The notes beneath the pieces were generated by a model. The model had not been told where the DNA came from. It did no database searches and saw nothing but the letters and a program-made list of their open reading frames with translations. DNA of 64,000 nt, taken from contig NZ_JAOEGB010000021.1 in NCBI RefSeq assembly GCF_025420585.1, positions 62,001 to 126,000 of the forward strand, written 5' to 3'. This stretch comes from Planotetraspora sp. A-T 1434 (lineage in GTDB: Bacteria; Actinomycetota; Actinomycetes; Streptosporangiales; Streptosporangiaceae). The first letter of the stretch is position 1. Every line of letters starts with the position of its first letter. Below are positions 19,039-27,526 of the stretch, one piece after another. Position numbers and translations under genes: made by a program.

Positions 19039-19277
19039 ACCGGCCGGAGCGCGTCGCCGAGCTCGCCCTCTCCTGCCGCCATCGCGTCGCTGAGCAGTGC
19101 CGACACCCGGCTGAGGTCGTTGGCCGTCTCGTCGGTGTTGCCGCTCGCGGCCTCGGCCGCCGGGATGACCTTCAGCAGATCCCAGAGGAACGCGAGATCG
19201 CCGTGCCGTACGGCATAGTGCACGGCCCGGTCGTGCAGCTCCTTCGCCGACAGCGACTCGAGCTCTTCCACGTCCAT
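19002..19277 (-). CDS. Hypothetical acidic protein, 91 aa
   Basis: A short, helical, acidic protein beginning MDVEELESLSAKELHDRAVHYAVRHGDLAFLWDLLKVIP. It looks like an all-alpha domain with an ankyrin-like HYAVRHGDLAFLWDLL rhythm. No catalytic motif. Similar short proteins occur across actinomycetes without known function. It converges on apbE and overlaps its 3' end. Confidence 0.62.
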   Translation of the reverse strand: MDVEELESLSAKELHDRAVHYAVRHGDLAFLWDLLKVIPAAEAASGNTDETANDLSRVSALLSDAMAAGEGELGDALRPVYVEYLSRHPDA

Positions 19278-19346
19278 CCGCTCACCCCCAAGCCTGGTGA
19301 TTTCCCGGAGTTTTGCCAGTTATGCCCATGAGCGGGAAAAAGCCAG

Positions 19347-20348
19347 TCAGAGGCGGACGATCATTTTGCCGGTGTTCTCACCGCGAAGCAAGGCGAGGAA
19401 CGCCTCCGGCGCGTTGTCGAGCCCCTCCGCCACGGTCTCCGCAAAGGTGATCTTGCCTTCGCGGAGCCAGCCGCCGACCTCGGCGATGAGATCGGGCATC
19501 CGGGCGGCGTGGTCGCTGACGATGAAGCCGCGGAGCGTGAGCCGCTTGCCGACGCACTGAACGAGGTTGCGGGGCGCCGGCTGCGGCTCGGTCGCGTTGT
19601 AGTTCGCGATGGCACCGCACATGGCGACCCGGCCGAAGGGGTTCAGCGATTCGATGGCGGCTTCGAGGTGGTCGGCTCCGACGTTGTCGAAGTAGACGTC
19701 GATGCCGTCGGGGGCGGCCCTCTGGAGCTGCTCGGCGACCGGGCCGTTCTTGTAGTTGAACGCCTCGTCGAATCCGAGCTCCTCCTTGAGGTAGGCCACC
19801 TTGGCGTCGGACCCGGCGCTGCCGACGACCCGCGACGCGCCCTTGAGCCGGGCGATCTGCCCGGCGAGGCTCCCCACGGCCCCCGCGGCGGCCGAGACGA
19901 ACACGGCGTCGCCCTCCTTGAACTCGGCCACGTCGAGCAGCCCGGCGTAGGCCGTCAGGCCCGGCATGCCGAGGACCCCCAGGTAGGCCGAGGGAGAGAC
20001 GCCGGGCACCTCCGGGACCTTCCGCGCGGCGGACGCGTCGAGCACGGCGTGCTCCCGCCAGCCGAGACTGTGCAGGACGAGGTCGCCCTTCTGGAAGCCG
20101 GGCGCGCCGGACTCGACGACCTCGCCGATCGCGCCCCCTTCGAGGGGCCGGCCGATCTGGAACGGCGGCACGTACGACTTGACGTCGTTCATCCGGCCCC
20201 GCATGTACGGATCGACCGACATGAACAGGTTGCGGACCAGGACCTGACCCTCGGCGGGACCAGGCAACTCGGCCTCGGCCAGGTCGAAGTTGCCCGGCTC
20301 GGGCCAGCCGGTCGGCCGGGATGCGAGGCGGATCTCGCGAGTCCTCAT
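19347..20348 (-). CDS. NADP-dependent medium-chain reductase (CurA / LTB4-dehydrogenase type), 333 aa
   Basis: Zinc-free MDR enzyme. The N-domain has SVDPYMRGRMND, characteristic of the CurA/prostaglandin-reductase branch. The Rossmann domain has VFVSAAAGAVGSLAGQIARLKG, and later YFDNVGADHLEAAI, RVAMCGAIANYN and LTLRGFIVSDHAARMPD. These enzymes reduce the C=C bond of alpha,beta-unsaturated ketones or aldehydes with NADPH. Stand-alone gene; length is normal. Confidence 0.9.
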   Translation of the reverse strand: MRTREIRLASRPTGWPEPGNFDLAEAELPGPAEGQVLVRNLFMSVDPYMRGRMNDVKSYVPPFQIGRPLEGGAIGEVVESGAPGFQKGDLVLHSLGWREHAVLDASAARKVPEVPGVSPSAYLGVLGMPGLTAYAGLLDVAEFKEGDAVFVSAAAGAVGSLAGQIARLKGASRVVGSAGSDAKVAYLKEELGFDEAFNYKNGPVAEQLQRAAPDGIDVYFDNVGADHLEAAIESLNPFGRVAMCGAIANYNATEPQPAPRNLVQCVGKRLTLRGFIVSDHAARMPDLIAEVGGWLREGKITFAETVAEGLDNAPEAFLALLRGENTGKMIVRL

Positions 20349-20411
20349 GATGGCTCCCCTCGATCGGCTGAGCCGGCGGCTCGGCGGCCGGCTCAGCGAC
20401 TTGACTCAGTC

Positions 20412-20463
20412 ACTCGATACAGCGAGTTGATACAGCGACTCGATCCAGCGACTCGATACAGCG
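20412..20463. repeat. 13-bp tandem repeat, four copies
   Basis: ACTCGATACAGCG (20412-20424), AGTTGATACAGCG, ACTCGATCCAGCG and ACTCGATACAGCG follow each other without a gap between the oxidoreductase start and the holin-like gene. They could be stacked regulator sites or a minisatellite. Confidence 0.85.
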
Positions 20464-20644
20464 CAGCGACGAACATGCGGCTTCACCAGCCCTCATGGCG
20501 CGCGCACCATACGATCACACCGTGTCGGCGTGGCGGGTCACCGGGGGGCGCCGAGCGGGCGTGCCCTGTCACGGACCGAAAGCACGTCGAGCCTATCCCC
20601 TGCGCACCCGCGCGCGTTTTGCCCCGACATGGAAGGATCTCCCC

Positions 20645-21016
20645 GTGAAGGTCATACTTAAGATCGTGGTCGTCGCCGCGGCCCTGTGGGCGTCGACGAA
20701 GCTGGTGACCGGCATCGCGGTCACCGCCGACACCACCGCCAAGCAGATCGCCACCCTCCTGGCGGTCGCCCTCATCTTCGGCCTCGTCAACGCCATCATC
20801 AAGCCGATCATCAAGACGGTCGGCTGCGCGTTCTACGTGGTCACGCTGGGCCTCTTCGCCCTCATCGTCAACGCCGCCCTGCTGCTGCTCACGAGCTGGC
20901 TGGCCGAGAAGCTGGACCTTCCCTTCCACGTCAGCGGATTCTGGGCCGCTTTCTGGGGCGCGATCGTCGTCGGCGTGATCAGCTGGGTCCTCAACATGAT
21001 CCTCGGCGACGACTGA
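20645..21016 (+). CDS. Phage-holin-4-2-type membrane protein, 123 aa
   Basis: Four hydrophobic segments with the family pattern FGLVNAIIKPIIK and a C-terminal FWGAIVVGVISWVLNMIL, typical of the chromosomal 'phage holin family' proteins found in most actinomycetes. Despite the name, most are not in prophages and none of the neighbours is phage-like. The real role is unknown. GTG 20645 has GGAAGGA 7 nt upstream. Confidence 0.85.
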   Translation: MKVILKIVVVAAALWASTKLVTGIAVTADTTAKQIATLLAVALIFGLVNAIIKPIIKTVGCAFYVVTLGLFALIVNAALLLLTSWLAEKLDLPFHVSGFWAAFWGAIVVGVISWVLNMILGDD

Positions 21017-21078
21017 GATCCTCCGGCGGCGCCTTCAGGTGCCTGCCGTACGGCCCGGCCCGTGCCGAACCCAGCCGC

Positions 21079-22074
21079 TCAGCCGAGAGGCTGGACCGAC
21101 ACGCGCTCGCGCAGGTCGGGGGCCTGGACGATGCGACGGCGCCGCGTCTTGCCGTCCGAGGCGGCGACGACGAGCCGTACAGCGGCGCGGACGATGCCGT
21201 CCAGGTCCCAGTTGACGGTCGTCAGCCCCAGTAACTCCGACATCGGATGGTCGTCGTACCCCATCACGGCGACGTCCCCCGGCACCGACAGCCCGAGCTC
21301 GGCGGCCGCCTTGTAGACGCCGTACGCGATGGAGTCGGAGAAGCAGAACATCGCGCTCGGCCGGTCGGCGCGGGAGAGGATCTCGCTCGCGACCCCGGCC
21401 GAGTCGGCGAGCCCCTGCCGGGCGGTCTGGACCTCGATGTCCAGGCCCAGCCGCTCGGCCTCGGCGATGACATGCACGTCGGCGGGCCGGTCCGGGGTGC
21501 TGGGACGGGTGGGGGTGAGCACGGCGACGCGGCGATGGCCCTTCTCGCGCAGGAATTCCAGGGCCATCGTGACCCCGCTCCGGTTGTCGAAGACGACCTC
21601 GGCGGCGGTCTGACCGTTCCGCAGGGCGTCTCCGATGGCCACGACCGGCAACGAGTCGGTCAGATCGGCCCAGAACCTGGCCGCCGGGTCCACGGGTTGC
21701 ACGATCAGCCCGTCGACCCGCTGGTCCCTGAGCTGGAGGGCGAGCGTCCGCTCGCGGGCGGGGTCTCCGGCCGCGTCCAGGATGAGCGCGTAGCGGTCCT
21801 TCTCACGCAGTGACCGCCCGATACCGACCGCGAGGGACTGCTGCCAGAGGTCCTCCAGCGAGCCGCAGAGCAGGCCGATCATGCCGGTCCGGCCGCTGGC
21901 GAGGGCCCTCGCTATCGGGTCGGCCTCGTAACCCAGCTCGGCGGCGGCCTGCCGTACGCGGAGCATGGTCTCCTCGGACACCTGCATCCCGCGAAGGGCG
22001 TAGCTCACCGCCGCAGGTGACAGGCCGGTCGCCTGGGCCACCTCACGGATCGTCGCGCGCTTACGCGGAGCCAC
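21079..22074 (-). CDS. LacI-family transcriptional regulator, 331 aa
   Basis: The N-terminal helix-turn-helix and hinge (ATIREVAQATGLSPAAVSYALRGM) are followed by the periplasmic-binding-like effector domain (GLLCGSL, AAGDPARERTLALQLRDQRVDGLIV, VMGYDDHPMSELLGLTTVNWD). It is divergent from the amidohydrolase/cysteine dioxygenase operon. Two LacI-type half-symmetric sites lie between them at 22123-22134 and 22149-22160, so it probably represses that operon and itself. The effector is unknown. Confidence 0.9.
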   Translation of the reverse strand: MAPRKRATIREVAQATGLSPAAVSYALRGMQVSEETMLRVRQAAAELGYEADPIARALASGRTGMIGLLCGSLEDLWQQSLAVGIGRSLREKDRYALILDAAGDPARERTLALQLRDQRVDGLIVQPVDPAARFWADLTDSLPVVAIGDALRNGQTAAEVVFDNRSGVTMALEFLREKGHRRVAVLTPTRPSTPDRPADVHVIAEAERLGLDIEVQTARQGLADSAGVASEILSRADRPSAMFCFSDSIAYGVYKAAAELGLSVPGDVAVMGYDDHPMSELLGLTTVNWDLDGIVRAAVRLVVAASDGKTRRRRIVQAPDLRERVSVQPLG

Positions 22075-22122
22075 TCCGTAACCCTATGCCGGACAGGCCC
22101 CGACGTCTTGACAGTGCGGAGG

Positions 22123-22160
22123 TGAAGCGTTTCACTGAAACGGATCAGTGAATCGCTTCA
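22123..22160. promoter_or_regulatory. Paired LacI-type operators
   Basis: TGAAGCGTTTCA at 22123-22134 and TGAATCGCTTCA at 22149-22160 are near-palindromes with a central CG, the usual LacI-family form. Their centres are 26 bp apart. Between them CACTGA and TCAGTG (22133-22150) form a further inverted repeat. The pair lies between the divergent regulator and amidohydrolase starts. Confidence 0.7.
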
Positions 22161-22165
22161 ACGGC

Positions 22166-22195
22166 TTGACATGGAAGACCTCTAGCCATTACATG
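22166..22195 (+). promoter_or_regulatory. Probable sigma-70-type promoter for the amidohydrolase operon
   Basis: TTGACA at 22166-22171 is followed after 18 nt by TACATG (a TTACAT reading gives 17 nt). The start codon is about 40 nt further on. The second operator ends 6 nt before the -35, a good position for repression. Confidence 0.5.
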
Positions 22196-22233
22196 TATTA
22201 TGAGTCGGGAATGGGGACAACGAGGAGGTGGCG

Positions 22234-23124
22234 ATGAGCATCGACGTGCACCAGCACCTGTGGACGCCGTCGTTCCTCGACGCCCTCCGCCGTCGCTCGG
22301 AGCCGCCATTTCTCGACGGGTGGACCCTGGTCCTGGACGGCGAGGCGCCCTACGAGGTCGACCCCGGCGACCACGACGTGGACGCCCGGGTGAAGCTCAA
22401 CGCCGATCTCGACCTCGCCCTGATCTCGCTGTCGAGCCCACTTGGGATCGAGCACCTGCCGCCGTCCGAGGCGTGGCCGCTGATCGACGCCTACCACTTC
22501 GGCGCCCGCGGGCTGCCCCGGCCGTTCCGGGCCTGGGCCGCCGCCCCGGTGACCGACATCGATCCCGTACGGCTCTCGCACACCCTGGACCAGGGGTTCG
22601 CCGGGCTCCAGCTTCCCGCGACGGCCCTGCAGAGCGCCGAGGGTTTCGGCACGGTGGCCCCGCTGCTCGACGTGCTGGAGGAGCGCGGCCTGCCGCTGTT
22701 CGTCCACCCCGGGCCGGCCGCCACCTCCGAGGGGCCGTCGTGGTGGGCCGCGGTCGTGCCGTACGTGCAGCAGATGCACGCCTCGTGGTTCGCCTTCCAG
22801 GCTTTCGCCAGGCCCAGGCATCCCGGGCTGAAGGTCTGCTTCGCTCTGCTGGCCGGTTTAGCCCCGCTTCACTCGGAGCGGCAGATCAACCGGGGAGCCT
22901 CCGGACGGGGGCTCGTGGACCCGGACGTGTTCGTCGAGACCTCCTCCTACGGGCCCCGCGCCATCGACGCCGTGATCCGGGAGCTCGGGATCGACGTCGT
23001 CGTCAACGGCTCGGACGTTCCGTACGCCGAAGCGCCGTCGCTGGAGTTCGGCGACGCCGCCCGCCACGCCATCCGCGTGGCCAACGCCAACCGCCTGTTG
23101 TCACGAAAGGAGTCGCAGTCATGA
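22234..23124 (+). CDS. Amidohydrolase-family (TIM-barrel) hydrolase, 296 aa
   Basis: Starts MSIDVHQHLW, with the metal-binding H-x-H of the amidohydrolase 2 (ACMSD-like) group. Further landmarks are LPLFVHPGPAA (metal His), a Trp-rich segment, VFVETSSYGPRAIDAVIRELG and VVNGSDVPYAE (late Asp). It probably hydrolyses or decarboxylates a small carboxylated substrate. ATG 22234 has GAGGAGG 5 nt upstream. Its stop overlaps the cysteine dioxygenase start (ATGA), so the two act together, perhaps in breakdown of a sulfur compound; the substrate is inference only. Confidence 0.82.
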   Translation: MSIDVHQHLWTPSFLDALRRRSEPPFLDGWTLVLDGEAPYEVDPGDHDVDARVKLNADLDLALISLSSPLGIEHLPPSEAWPLIDAYHFGARGLPRPFRAWAAAPVTDIDPVRLSHTLDQGFAGLQLPATALQSAEGFGTVAPLLDVLEERGLPLFVHPGPAATSEGPSWWAAVVPYVQQMHASWFAFQAFARPRHPGLKVCFALLAGLAPLHSERQINRGASGRGLVDPDVFVETSSYGPRAIDAVIRELGIDVVVNGSDVPYAEAPSLEFGDAARHAIRVANANRLLSRKESQS

Positions 23125-23660
23125 GCACCCCCACCGTCCAGGTCGCCGAGAGCTGTGCTCCTTTTGAGGACCTCCCCGCACGCCCACTTGATCGTTCTGA
23201 ACTGTCGGCCTTGGTCAACGAGCTGGCGGAGCAGCCCGAGCTGTGGAAGGAACACCTGAGCTTCGAGGGAGCCGAGGACGGAGGCCGCCACTACGCGTCC
23301 CTCTACCGGGATTCCTACGTCGATGTATGGCTGCTGTGCTGGCGACCCGAGGACGACACCGGCTGGCACGACCATGACATCTCGTCCGGTGCCGTGCGCG
23401 TGGTGTCCGGCGTGCTGAAGGAGTGCAACCCGCGGATCGGCGGCGAGCATCTGGAGACGACGGTCAAGGAGGGTGAGTCCTTCACCTTCGGCCCCGACCA
23501 CATCCACCGGCTGACCGGAGCGGAGCACGGCAGCGTCTCCATCCACGCCTACTCGCCGCCGCTGTGGCGCCTGGGGCAGTACTCGATCAGCCAGGGCGGG
23601 ATGATGCGCCGCCTGTCGGTGAGCTACGCCGACGAGCTGCGCCCGCTCGACCCCGCCTGA
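23121..23660 (+). CDS. Cysteine dioxygenase-family thiol dioxygenase, 179 aa
   Basis: A cupin protein with the iron-binding H-x-H in TGWHDHDISSG and the third His in FGPDHIHRLTG, then SIHAYSPPLWRLGQY with the conserved Tyr. The family oxidises cysteine or 3-mercaptopropionate to the sulfinate. Which thiol it uses cannot be settled from sequence. ATG 23121 has AAAGGAG 8 nt upstream and overlaps the amidohydrolase stop. Confidence 0.87.
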   Translation: MSTPTVQVAESCAPFEDLPARPLDRSELSALVNELAEQPELWKEHLSFEGAEDGGRHYASLYRDSYVDVWLLCWRPEDDTGWHDHDISSGAVRVVSGVLKECNPRIGGEHLETTVKEGESFTFGPDHIHRLTGAEHGSVSIHAYSPPLWRLGQYSISQGGMMRRLSVSYADELRPLDPA

Positions 23661-23746
23661 CGAGCGGCCGGCCCTCTTGACGAGCGGCCGGCCCCTCTTA
23701 AAGGAGGAACGCCTCTCCGCCGGTATGCGACGCGTATGGTGAAGGT

Positions 23747-23974
23747 ATGAACCGTATCAGCGTCGCGATGCCCGAGGATCTAGAGGCGCATCTCCGCGAG
23801 CTCGCCGGCGGCAACATGTCGGCGTACATCATCGACGCCGTGCGAGCTCGCGTCGAGCGGGATCTGAAGGTCAACGCGTACTACGCCAGCATCGGCGGGA
23901 AGCCCGACACGGCGGCGGCGGAGCTCTCGGCCGCCGAGGCCCGCATCAGGTCGTTCCTGCAGATTCCCTCGTGA
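23747..23974 (+). CDS. Ribbon-helix-helix-like antitoxin, 75 aa
   Basis: Begins MNRISVAMPEDLEAHLRELAGGNMSAYIIDAVRA, an RHH-type DNA-binding pattern, followed by an acidic tail likely to wrap the toxin. A TATGGT -10-like box lies about 10 nt before the ATG, suggesting a leaderless or nearly leaderless mRNA. The stop overlaps the PIN-domain GTG (GTGA). Part of a VapBC-like module. Confidence 0.75.
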   Translation: MNRISVAMPEDLEAHLRELAGGNMSAYIIDAVRARVERDLKVNAYYASIGGKPDTAAAELSAAEARIRSFLQIPS

Positions 23975-24390
23975 CGGTTCTGGGGCGAGGGCTCGTCCTG
24001 GACCCCAGCACGCTCCGCGCTCACGCCGCGGGCGACATCTACACCCAGACGATGATCGGCTGGGCGCTGGAGAACGAGCGGCCGATCGTCATCCCAGCCC
24101 TGGCGCTCGCCGAGAGCTACCGAACTGCGGCGACCCAGCAGGCGCGCGAGCGCATCACGAGCCTGACACGACTCGCCGAAGCGGTCGACTCACTGGACGC
24201 GGCCGGAGGCCGCGACGTGGGGCTGATCTGCGCGTTCGGCAACGAGCCGGAGCTCGCCCACGGCCACACGGCCCTCGTCGCGCTGCTCCGCAGGCGCTCG
24301 GCCAGCCCGCTGTACGACTGGGCGATAGTCACCGAGGAGCCGGACCGCTACCGCAAGATCGCCCCCGCCGTCCCCACCGGCTGGAGGTGA
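23971..24390 (+). CDS. PIN-domain toxin (VapC-like), 139 aa
   Basis: Has the first PIN acid in LVLDPSTL (D11), the Glu in PALALAESYRTA and late acids around LYDWAIVTEEPDRY, consistent with a Mg-dependent RNase. Length is normal for VapC. GTG 23971 overlaps the antitoxin stop, giving coupled synthesis. It is more divergent than typical VapC: the second half lacks an obvious D-x-x-x-A-x-A line. Confidence 0.72.
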   Translation: MTVLGRGLVLDPSTLRAHAAGDIYTQTMIGWALENERPIVIPALALAESYRTAATQQARERITSLTRLAEAVDSLDAAGGRDVGLICAFGNEPELAHGHTALVALLRRRSASPLYDWAIVTEEPDRYRKIAPAVPTGWR

Positions 24391-24460
24391 CCACGTCACA
24401 TCAATCACGGTCTTGGGGGAACAATCAGAGAGAGCGACGAGACGACGAGATTGTATCCCG

Positions 24461-25099
24461 ATGACCACGAACGGTGACGGCGACGACGCTACGCTGCGTG
24501 ACATGACCAGCGTGCTTGCCGACTGGCCCTACCCTCCGCCAGGGGGGTGGACGGCCGACGACCTCGACCTGCTCCCCAGCGACGGCCCCAACGGCGAGCT
24601 GGACTTCTTCAAGCACGTCGAGCTCGTCGATGGAGCCCTCATCTTCATGTCCCCCCAGAAGCGCTTCCACGAGCGCGTCCTGTACGGCTTGCGCACGATC
24701 CTGAACGCCCAACTGCCCGAGAAGGTCGTCGCGGTGGGGCAGATGGACGTCAAGCTCGGCCAGCGGCAACGGCCCTGCCCCGATGTGTCACTCGTGGACT
24801 CTTCCGCGGCGGAAGACGACGGCAGGACCTACTACCTGCCGGAGGAGATCTGTCTCGTGGTCGAGGTGGTCTCCCCGGAGTCCGAATATCGGGACCGGGA
24901 AGTCAAGCCTCAACGCTACGCCGCTGCCGGGATCCCGCACTTCTGGCGTGTCGAGAACAATGACAACCGGCCGGTTGTCTACGTCTATGAGCTCGATCCG
25001 GCCACGCGGACGTACGCGGTGACTGGGATCTACCATTCCCGGCTCGCCGTGGAGGTGCCGTTTCCCATCGAGATCGACCTGGACGGCCTGCCGCGCTAG
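24461..25099 (+). CDS. Uma2-family endonuclease-fold protein, 212 aa
   Basis: Uma2 (DUF820) proteins have a PD-(D/E)XK nuclease core. Here the catalytic Asp is in RPCPDVSLVD, and the E-x-x (EICLVVEVVSPESEYRDREVKPQRYAAAGIPHFW) pattern provides the Glu and Lys. They are often multicopy in actinomycetes and of unknown target. Start ATG 24461 lacks a clear ribosome site; ATG 24503 is an alternative. No partner gene. Confidence 0.85.
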   Translation: MTTNGDGDDATLRDMTSVLADWPYPPPGGWTADDLDLLPSDGPNGELDFFKHVELVDGALIFMSPQKRFHERVLYGLRTILNAQLPEKVVAVGQMDVKLGQRQRPCPDVSLVDSSAAEDDGRTYYLPEEICLVVEVVSPESEYRDREVKPQRYAAAGIPHFWRVENNDNRPVVYVYELDPATRTYAVTGIYHSRLAVEVPFPIEIDLDGLPR

Positions 25100-25107
25100 C
25101 GCATGGA

Positions 25108-25860
25108 TCAGACGACGCAGCAGGTGGAGCAGGGGTCGGCGTCGGGAAGGGTGATCCAGAGGCAGCAGGTGCGGCGGCGGTAGCCCGTCTCGTGGGGAAC
25201 CACCAGACCGTCCACTGGCTCGCCGATCTCCTTCAGCAGCGCCGCCGCCTGGCCGTACGTGCCGGATCTCAGCAGTGGGTGGACGAACGCCTCGGCGGTG
25301 GAGCCCCACAGCGTGCGGGCGCCCACCTTTGTGAGCCTGCCGAGGGCCGTGATCAGCGGCTCCTGGCCGTCGAGCAGGGCGTCTCCGATGGCGGTTCCGA
25401 GATGGTCGACCACCTTCGTGCCGGGGGCGCCCGCCAGCGGATCGTGCGGGAGCACGGCCACGGTGATCTTCAGCGCCGCGATCGTCACGCCCGCGTCCGA
25501 CGATCTCACCACGGTGTCCGCGAAGCGCATCAGCGGCACCCGACGCCCGAGCGCCCAGCCGAGGGCCATCGGCAGCGTGTGCCAGTAGCTGTAGGTCTTC
25601 CACAGCAGCGCGGCGGCCACATGGCGCGGCGCGCCCCACCGGGCCGCCGTCTCGTCCACCAGGGACAGCAGCGTGCCGTACGGCTCGCGCACCAGCTCGG
25701 GGGCGCGGGTCCACTCCGACGAGTCCTCGGTCACGAGCCGGGGAAGGACGCCGAGGGCACCGCCGCGTTCGGCCGCGAGGCTCTCCAGCGTCGCGGCGAG
25801 AGGATCGAGCAGCGGCACGCCCCCAGGGTAGGCCGTCACAGGGTCATCAAGGGTCGTCAT
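25108..25860 (-). CDS. FhuF-like (2Fe-2S) ferric-iron reductase, 250 aa
   Basis: The C-terminus ends RRRTCCLWITLPDADPCSTCCVV, the C-C-x(10)-C-x-x-C cluster motif of FhuF-type proteins that bind [2Fe-2S] and release iron from siderophores. The rest is alpha-helical with WKTYSYWHTLPMALGWALGRR as in the family. Start ATG 25860. The MFS gene lies upstream on the same strand with a 39-nt gap, so the two may be one operon, but the MFS type gives no direct link to iron. Confidence 0.8.
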   Translation of the reverse strand: MTTLDDPVTAYPGGVPLLDPLAATLESLAAERGGALGVLPRLVTEDSSEWTRAPELVREPYGTLLSLVDETAARWGAPRHVAAALLWKTYSYWHTLPMALGWALGRRVPLMRFADTVVRSSDAGVTIAALKITVAVLPHDPLAGAPGTKVVDHLGTAIGDALLDGQEPLITALGRLTKVGARTLWGSTAEAFVHPLLRSGTYGQAAALLKEIGEPVDGLVVPHETGYRRRTCCLWITLPDADPCSTCCVV

Positions 25861-25899
25861 GGGGCCGTCGCACAGCCGCCACGGAGCGGTCGCGGGCCG

Positions 25900-27081
25900 T
25901 CACTGGGCCCTCGCGGTGGGGCGGGCCGCGAGCACGCCGAACCCGAGCTGGACGACGCACGCGCCGATCCCGGCCAGCAACGGCAGGCTCCAGCCGCCGG
26001 ACACCTGGTGGAGCAGGCCGATGGCGAACGGCCCGAGCGCGGCGAGGACGTAACCGGTCGACTGCGCGACGGCCGACAGCGCGGTGACCGAGGCGGGGTC
26101 CGGCGCCCGCAGCGCGATGATCAGGAGCGCGAGCGCGATAGAGGCGCCCTGCCCGATGCCCAGAACGACCATCCAGAGCCACGGAAGCGTCGTCGGCGCG
26201 AGCAGGATTCCGGCATATCCGGCGATGGTCAGGACGGCAGCCGCCGCCACATGGGGCACCTGGGATCTTGCTCTGCCGGCGTGCACGGGCACGCTGAGAG
26301 TCGCCGCGATCTGGGAAAGGTTGGTGAGGCTCAGGAGATATCCGGCCTGATCGGCGGGAAGCCCCGCATTCTGGAAAATCGTCGGCAGCCAGGCGAGCAC
26401 GATGTAGAAGGTGAGCGACTGAAAACCCATGAACGCCGTCACGAACCACGTCGTCCTGCTCCGGAGCAAGGCGCGGTAGGGCCGGTGGCCCGGGTCCCCG
26501 CCGCCTCCCTTCCGTGAGCGGACCGCCTGGGGCGCCCAGAGCACGGCCGCCACCAGGGCGAAAGCGGCCACCGATCCGGTGGCGGTCCGCCAGCCCACCT
26601 GGCCGGAGAGCGGCACCATCGCCGCCGACGCCGCGGCGGCCCCCGCCACCAGGCAGGAGACGTAGACCCCGGTGAAGATCCCGATATGGGAGGGAAAGTG
26701 CTGCTTCACGATCCCGGGCATGGCCACGTTCATGATGGCGATGGCCGTGCCGGCGAGCGCGGCCCCGCCGTACAGGGCGATGAGGCCGCCGGCGCTCCTC
26801 ACGGTGACGCCGGCCGCGAGTATGAGCAGGCCGATGAGGAGCGTGCGGTCAAGGCCGAGCCGGCCCGCCAGAGCGGGCGCCAGCGGGCCCAGCAGGCCGA
26901 GGCACACCACCATGACCGTGGTGATCGCGCCGCCCGCCGCCGGGCTGAGGCCGAGATCGCCCATGATTTGGTTCAGCACGGGAGAGACCCCCGCGAGCGC
27001 GGGCCGGAGGTTCAGAGCCGCCAGGACGAAACCGGCTAAGAGCAACACTCGACCACGATCGACCACAATCGCCCTCATCAT
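25900..27081 (-). CDS. MFS transporter, CynX/NimT type, 393 aa
   Basis: Twelve predicted helices with FVLAALNLRPALAGVSPVL at the first, the typical opening of CynX/NimT (cyanate or nitroimidazole) transporters. Also seen are IAIMNVAMPGIVKQHFP and a charged central loop with RSRKGGGGDPGHRPYR. Substrate unknown. ATG 27081 or the next codon is the start, preceded by TTTGGGGG. Upstream lies the first large repeat array. Confidence 0.85.
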   Translation of the reverse strand: MMRAIVVDRGRVLLLAGFVLAALNLRPALAGVSPVLNQIMGDLGLSPAAGGAITTVMVVCLGLLGPLAPALAGRLGLDRTLLIGLLILAAGVTVRSAGGLIALYGGAALAGTAIAIMNVAMPGIVKQHFPSHIGIFTGVYVSCLVAGAAAASAAMVPLSGQVGWRTATGSVAAFALVAAVLWAPQAVRSRKGGGGDPGHRPYRALLRSRTTWFVTAFMGFQSLTFYIVLAWLPTIFQNAGLPADQAGYLLSLTNLSQIAATLSVPVHAGRARSQVPHVAAAAVLTIAGYAGILLAPTTLPWLWMVVLGIGQGASIALALLIIALRAPDPASVTALSAVAQSTGYVLAALGPFAIGLLHQVSGGWSLPLLAGIGACVVQLGFGVLAARPTARAQ

Positions 27082-27097
27082 CCCCCAAACCCTACCG

Positions 27098-27456
27098 GCG
27101 TGATCATGCACACCTTCCTGGACTCCCCTCCTTACCTGCTCCGACTCCCAGCGTGATCATGCAAGGATTCCCGAAACCCGCCTCTCACCTGCCCCAAGGC
27201 GCAGCGTGATCATGCACGGGGCCATGCACGCACGGCCCTCGCCGCTCTGGACCCAATAGCAAAGCCGCCGATCCGGCCTCAAGAGTGCATGATCACGGCG
27301 ACCACTGGCCCAGCTCAGGCGCATCGGCCGGGAAGGCGTGCATGATCACGGCTACCGCTGGCCCAGCTCAGGAGCATCCGGCGGGAAGGTGTGCATGATC
27401 ACACACAGGGGTTGGCGCGGTCCGGGGGATTTCCAGGAATCTGCGCATGATCACCG
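27098..27456. repeat. 53-bp-phased repeat array, 3 rightward + 4 leftward copies
   Basis: The TGATCA cores start at 27101, 27154 and 27207 (rightward) and 27290, 27343, 27396 and 27448 (leftward): spacings 53, 53 | 83 | 53, 53, 52. The conserved block is CGTGATCATGCAC plus A-N-N-TTCCCGG. The rest of each unit is similar between neighbours (for example TGGCCCAGCTCAGG in the leftward copies) but not across clusters. It fills the space between two divergent genes. Confidence 0.95.
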
Positions 27457-27483
27457 CAAGATCAGCCCTAAGGTGGGGGGTGG

Positions 27484-27499
27484 GTGACAACGTTGTCAC
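27484..27499. promoter_or_regulatory. LacI-type operator, copy 1 (autoregulatory)
   Basis: GTGACAACGTTGTCAC is a perfect 16-bp palindrome about 28 nt before the LacI regulator start. Its core is identical to the site in front of the sugar ABC operon at 32140-32157. Confidence 0.88.
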
Positions 27500-27526
27500 A
27501 GCCGCCGAATGGGAGATGATCCACTA

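Noticed and set aside
20645-21016. Prophage lysis gene (holin)
   Set aside because: The family is chromosomal in actinomycetes and no phage genes are nearby.
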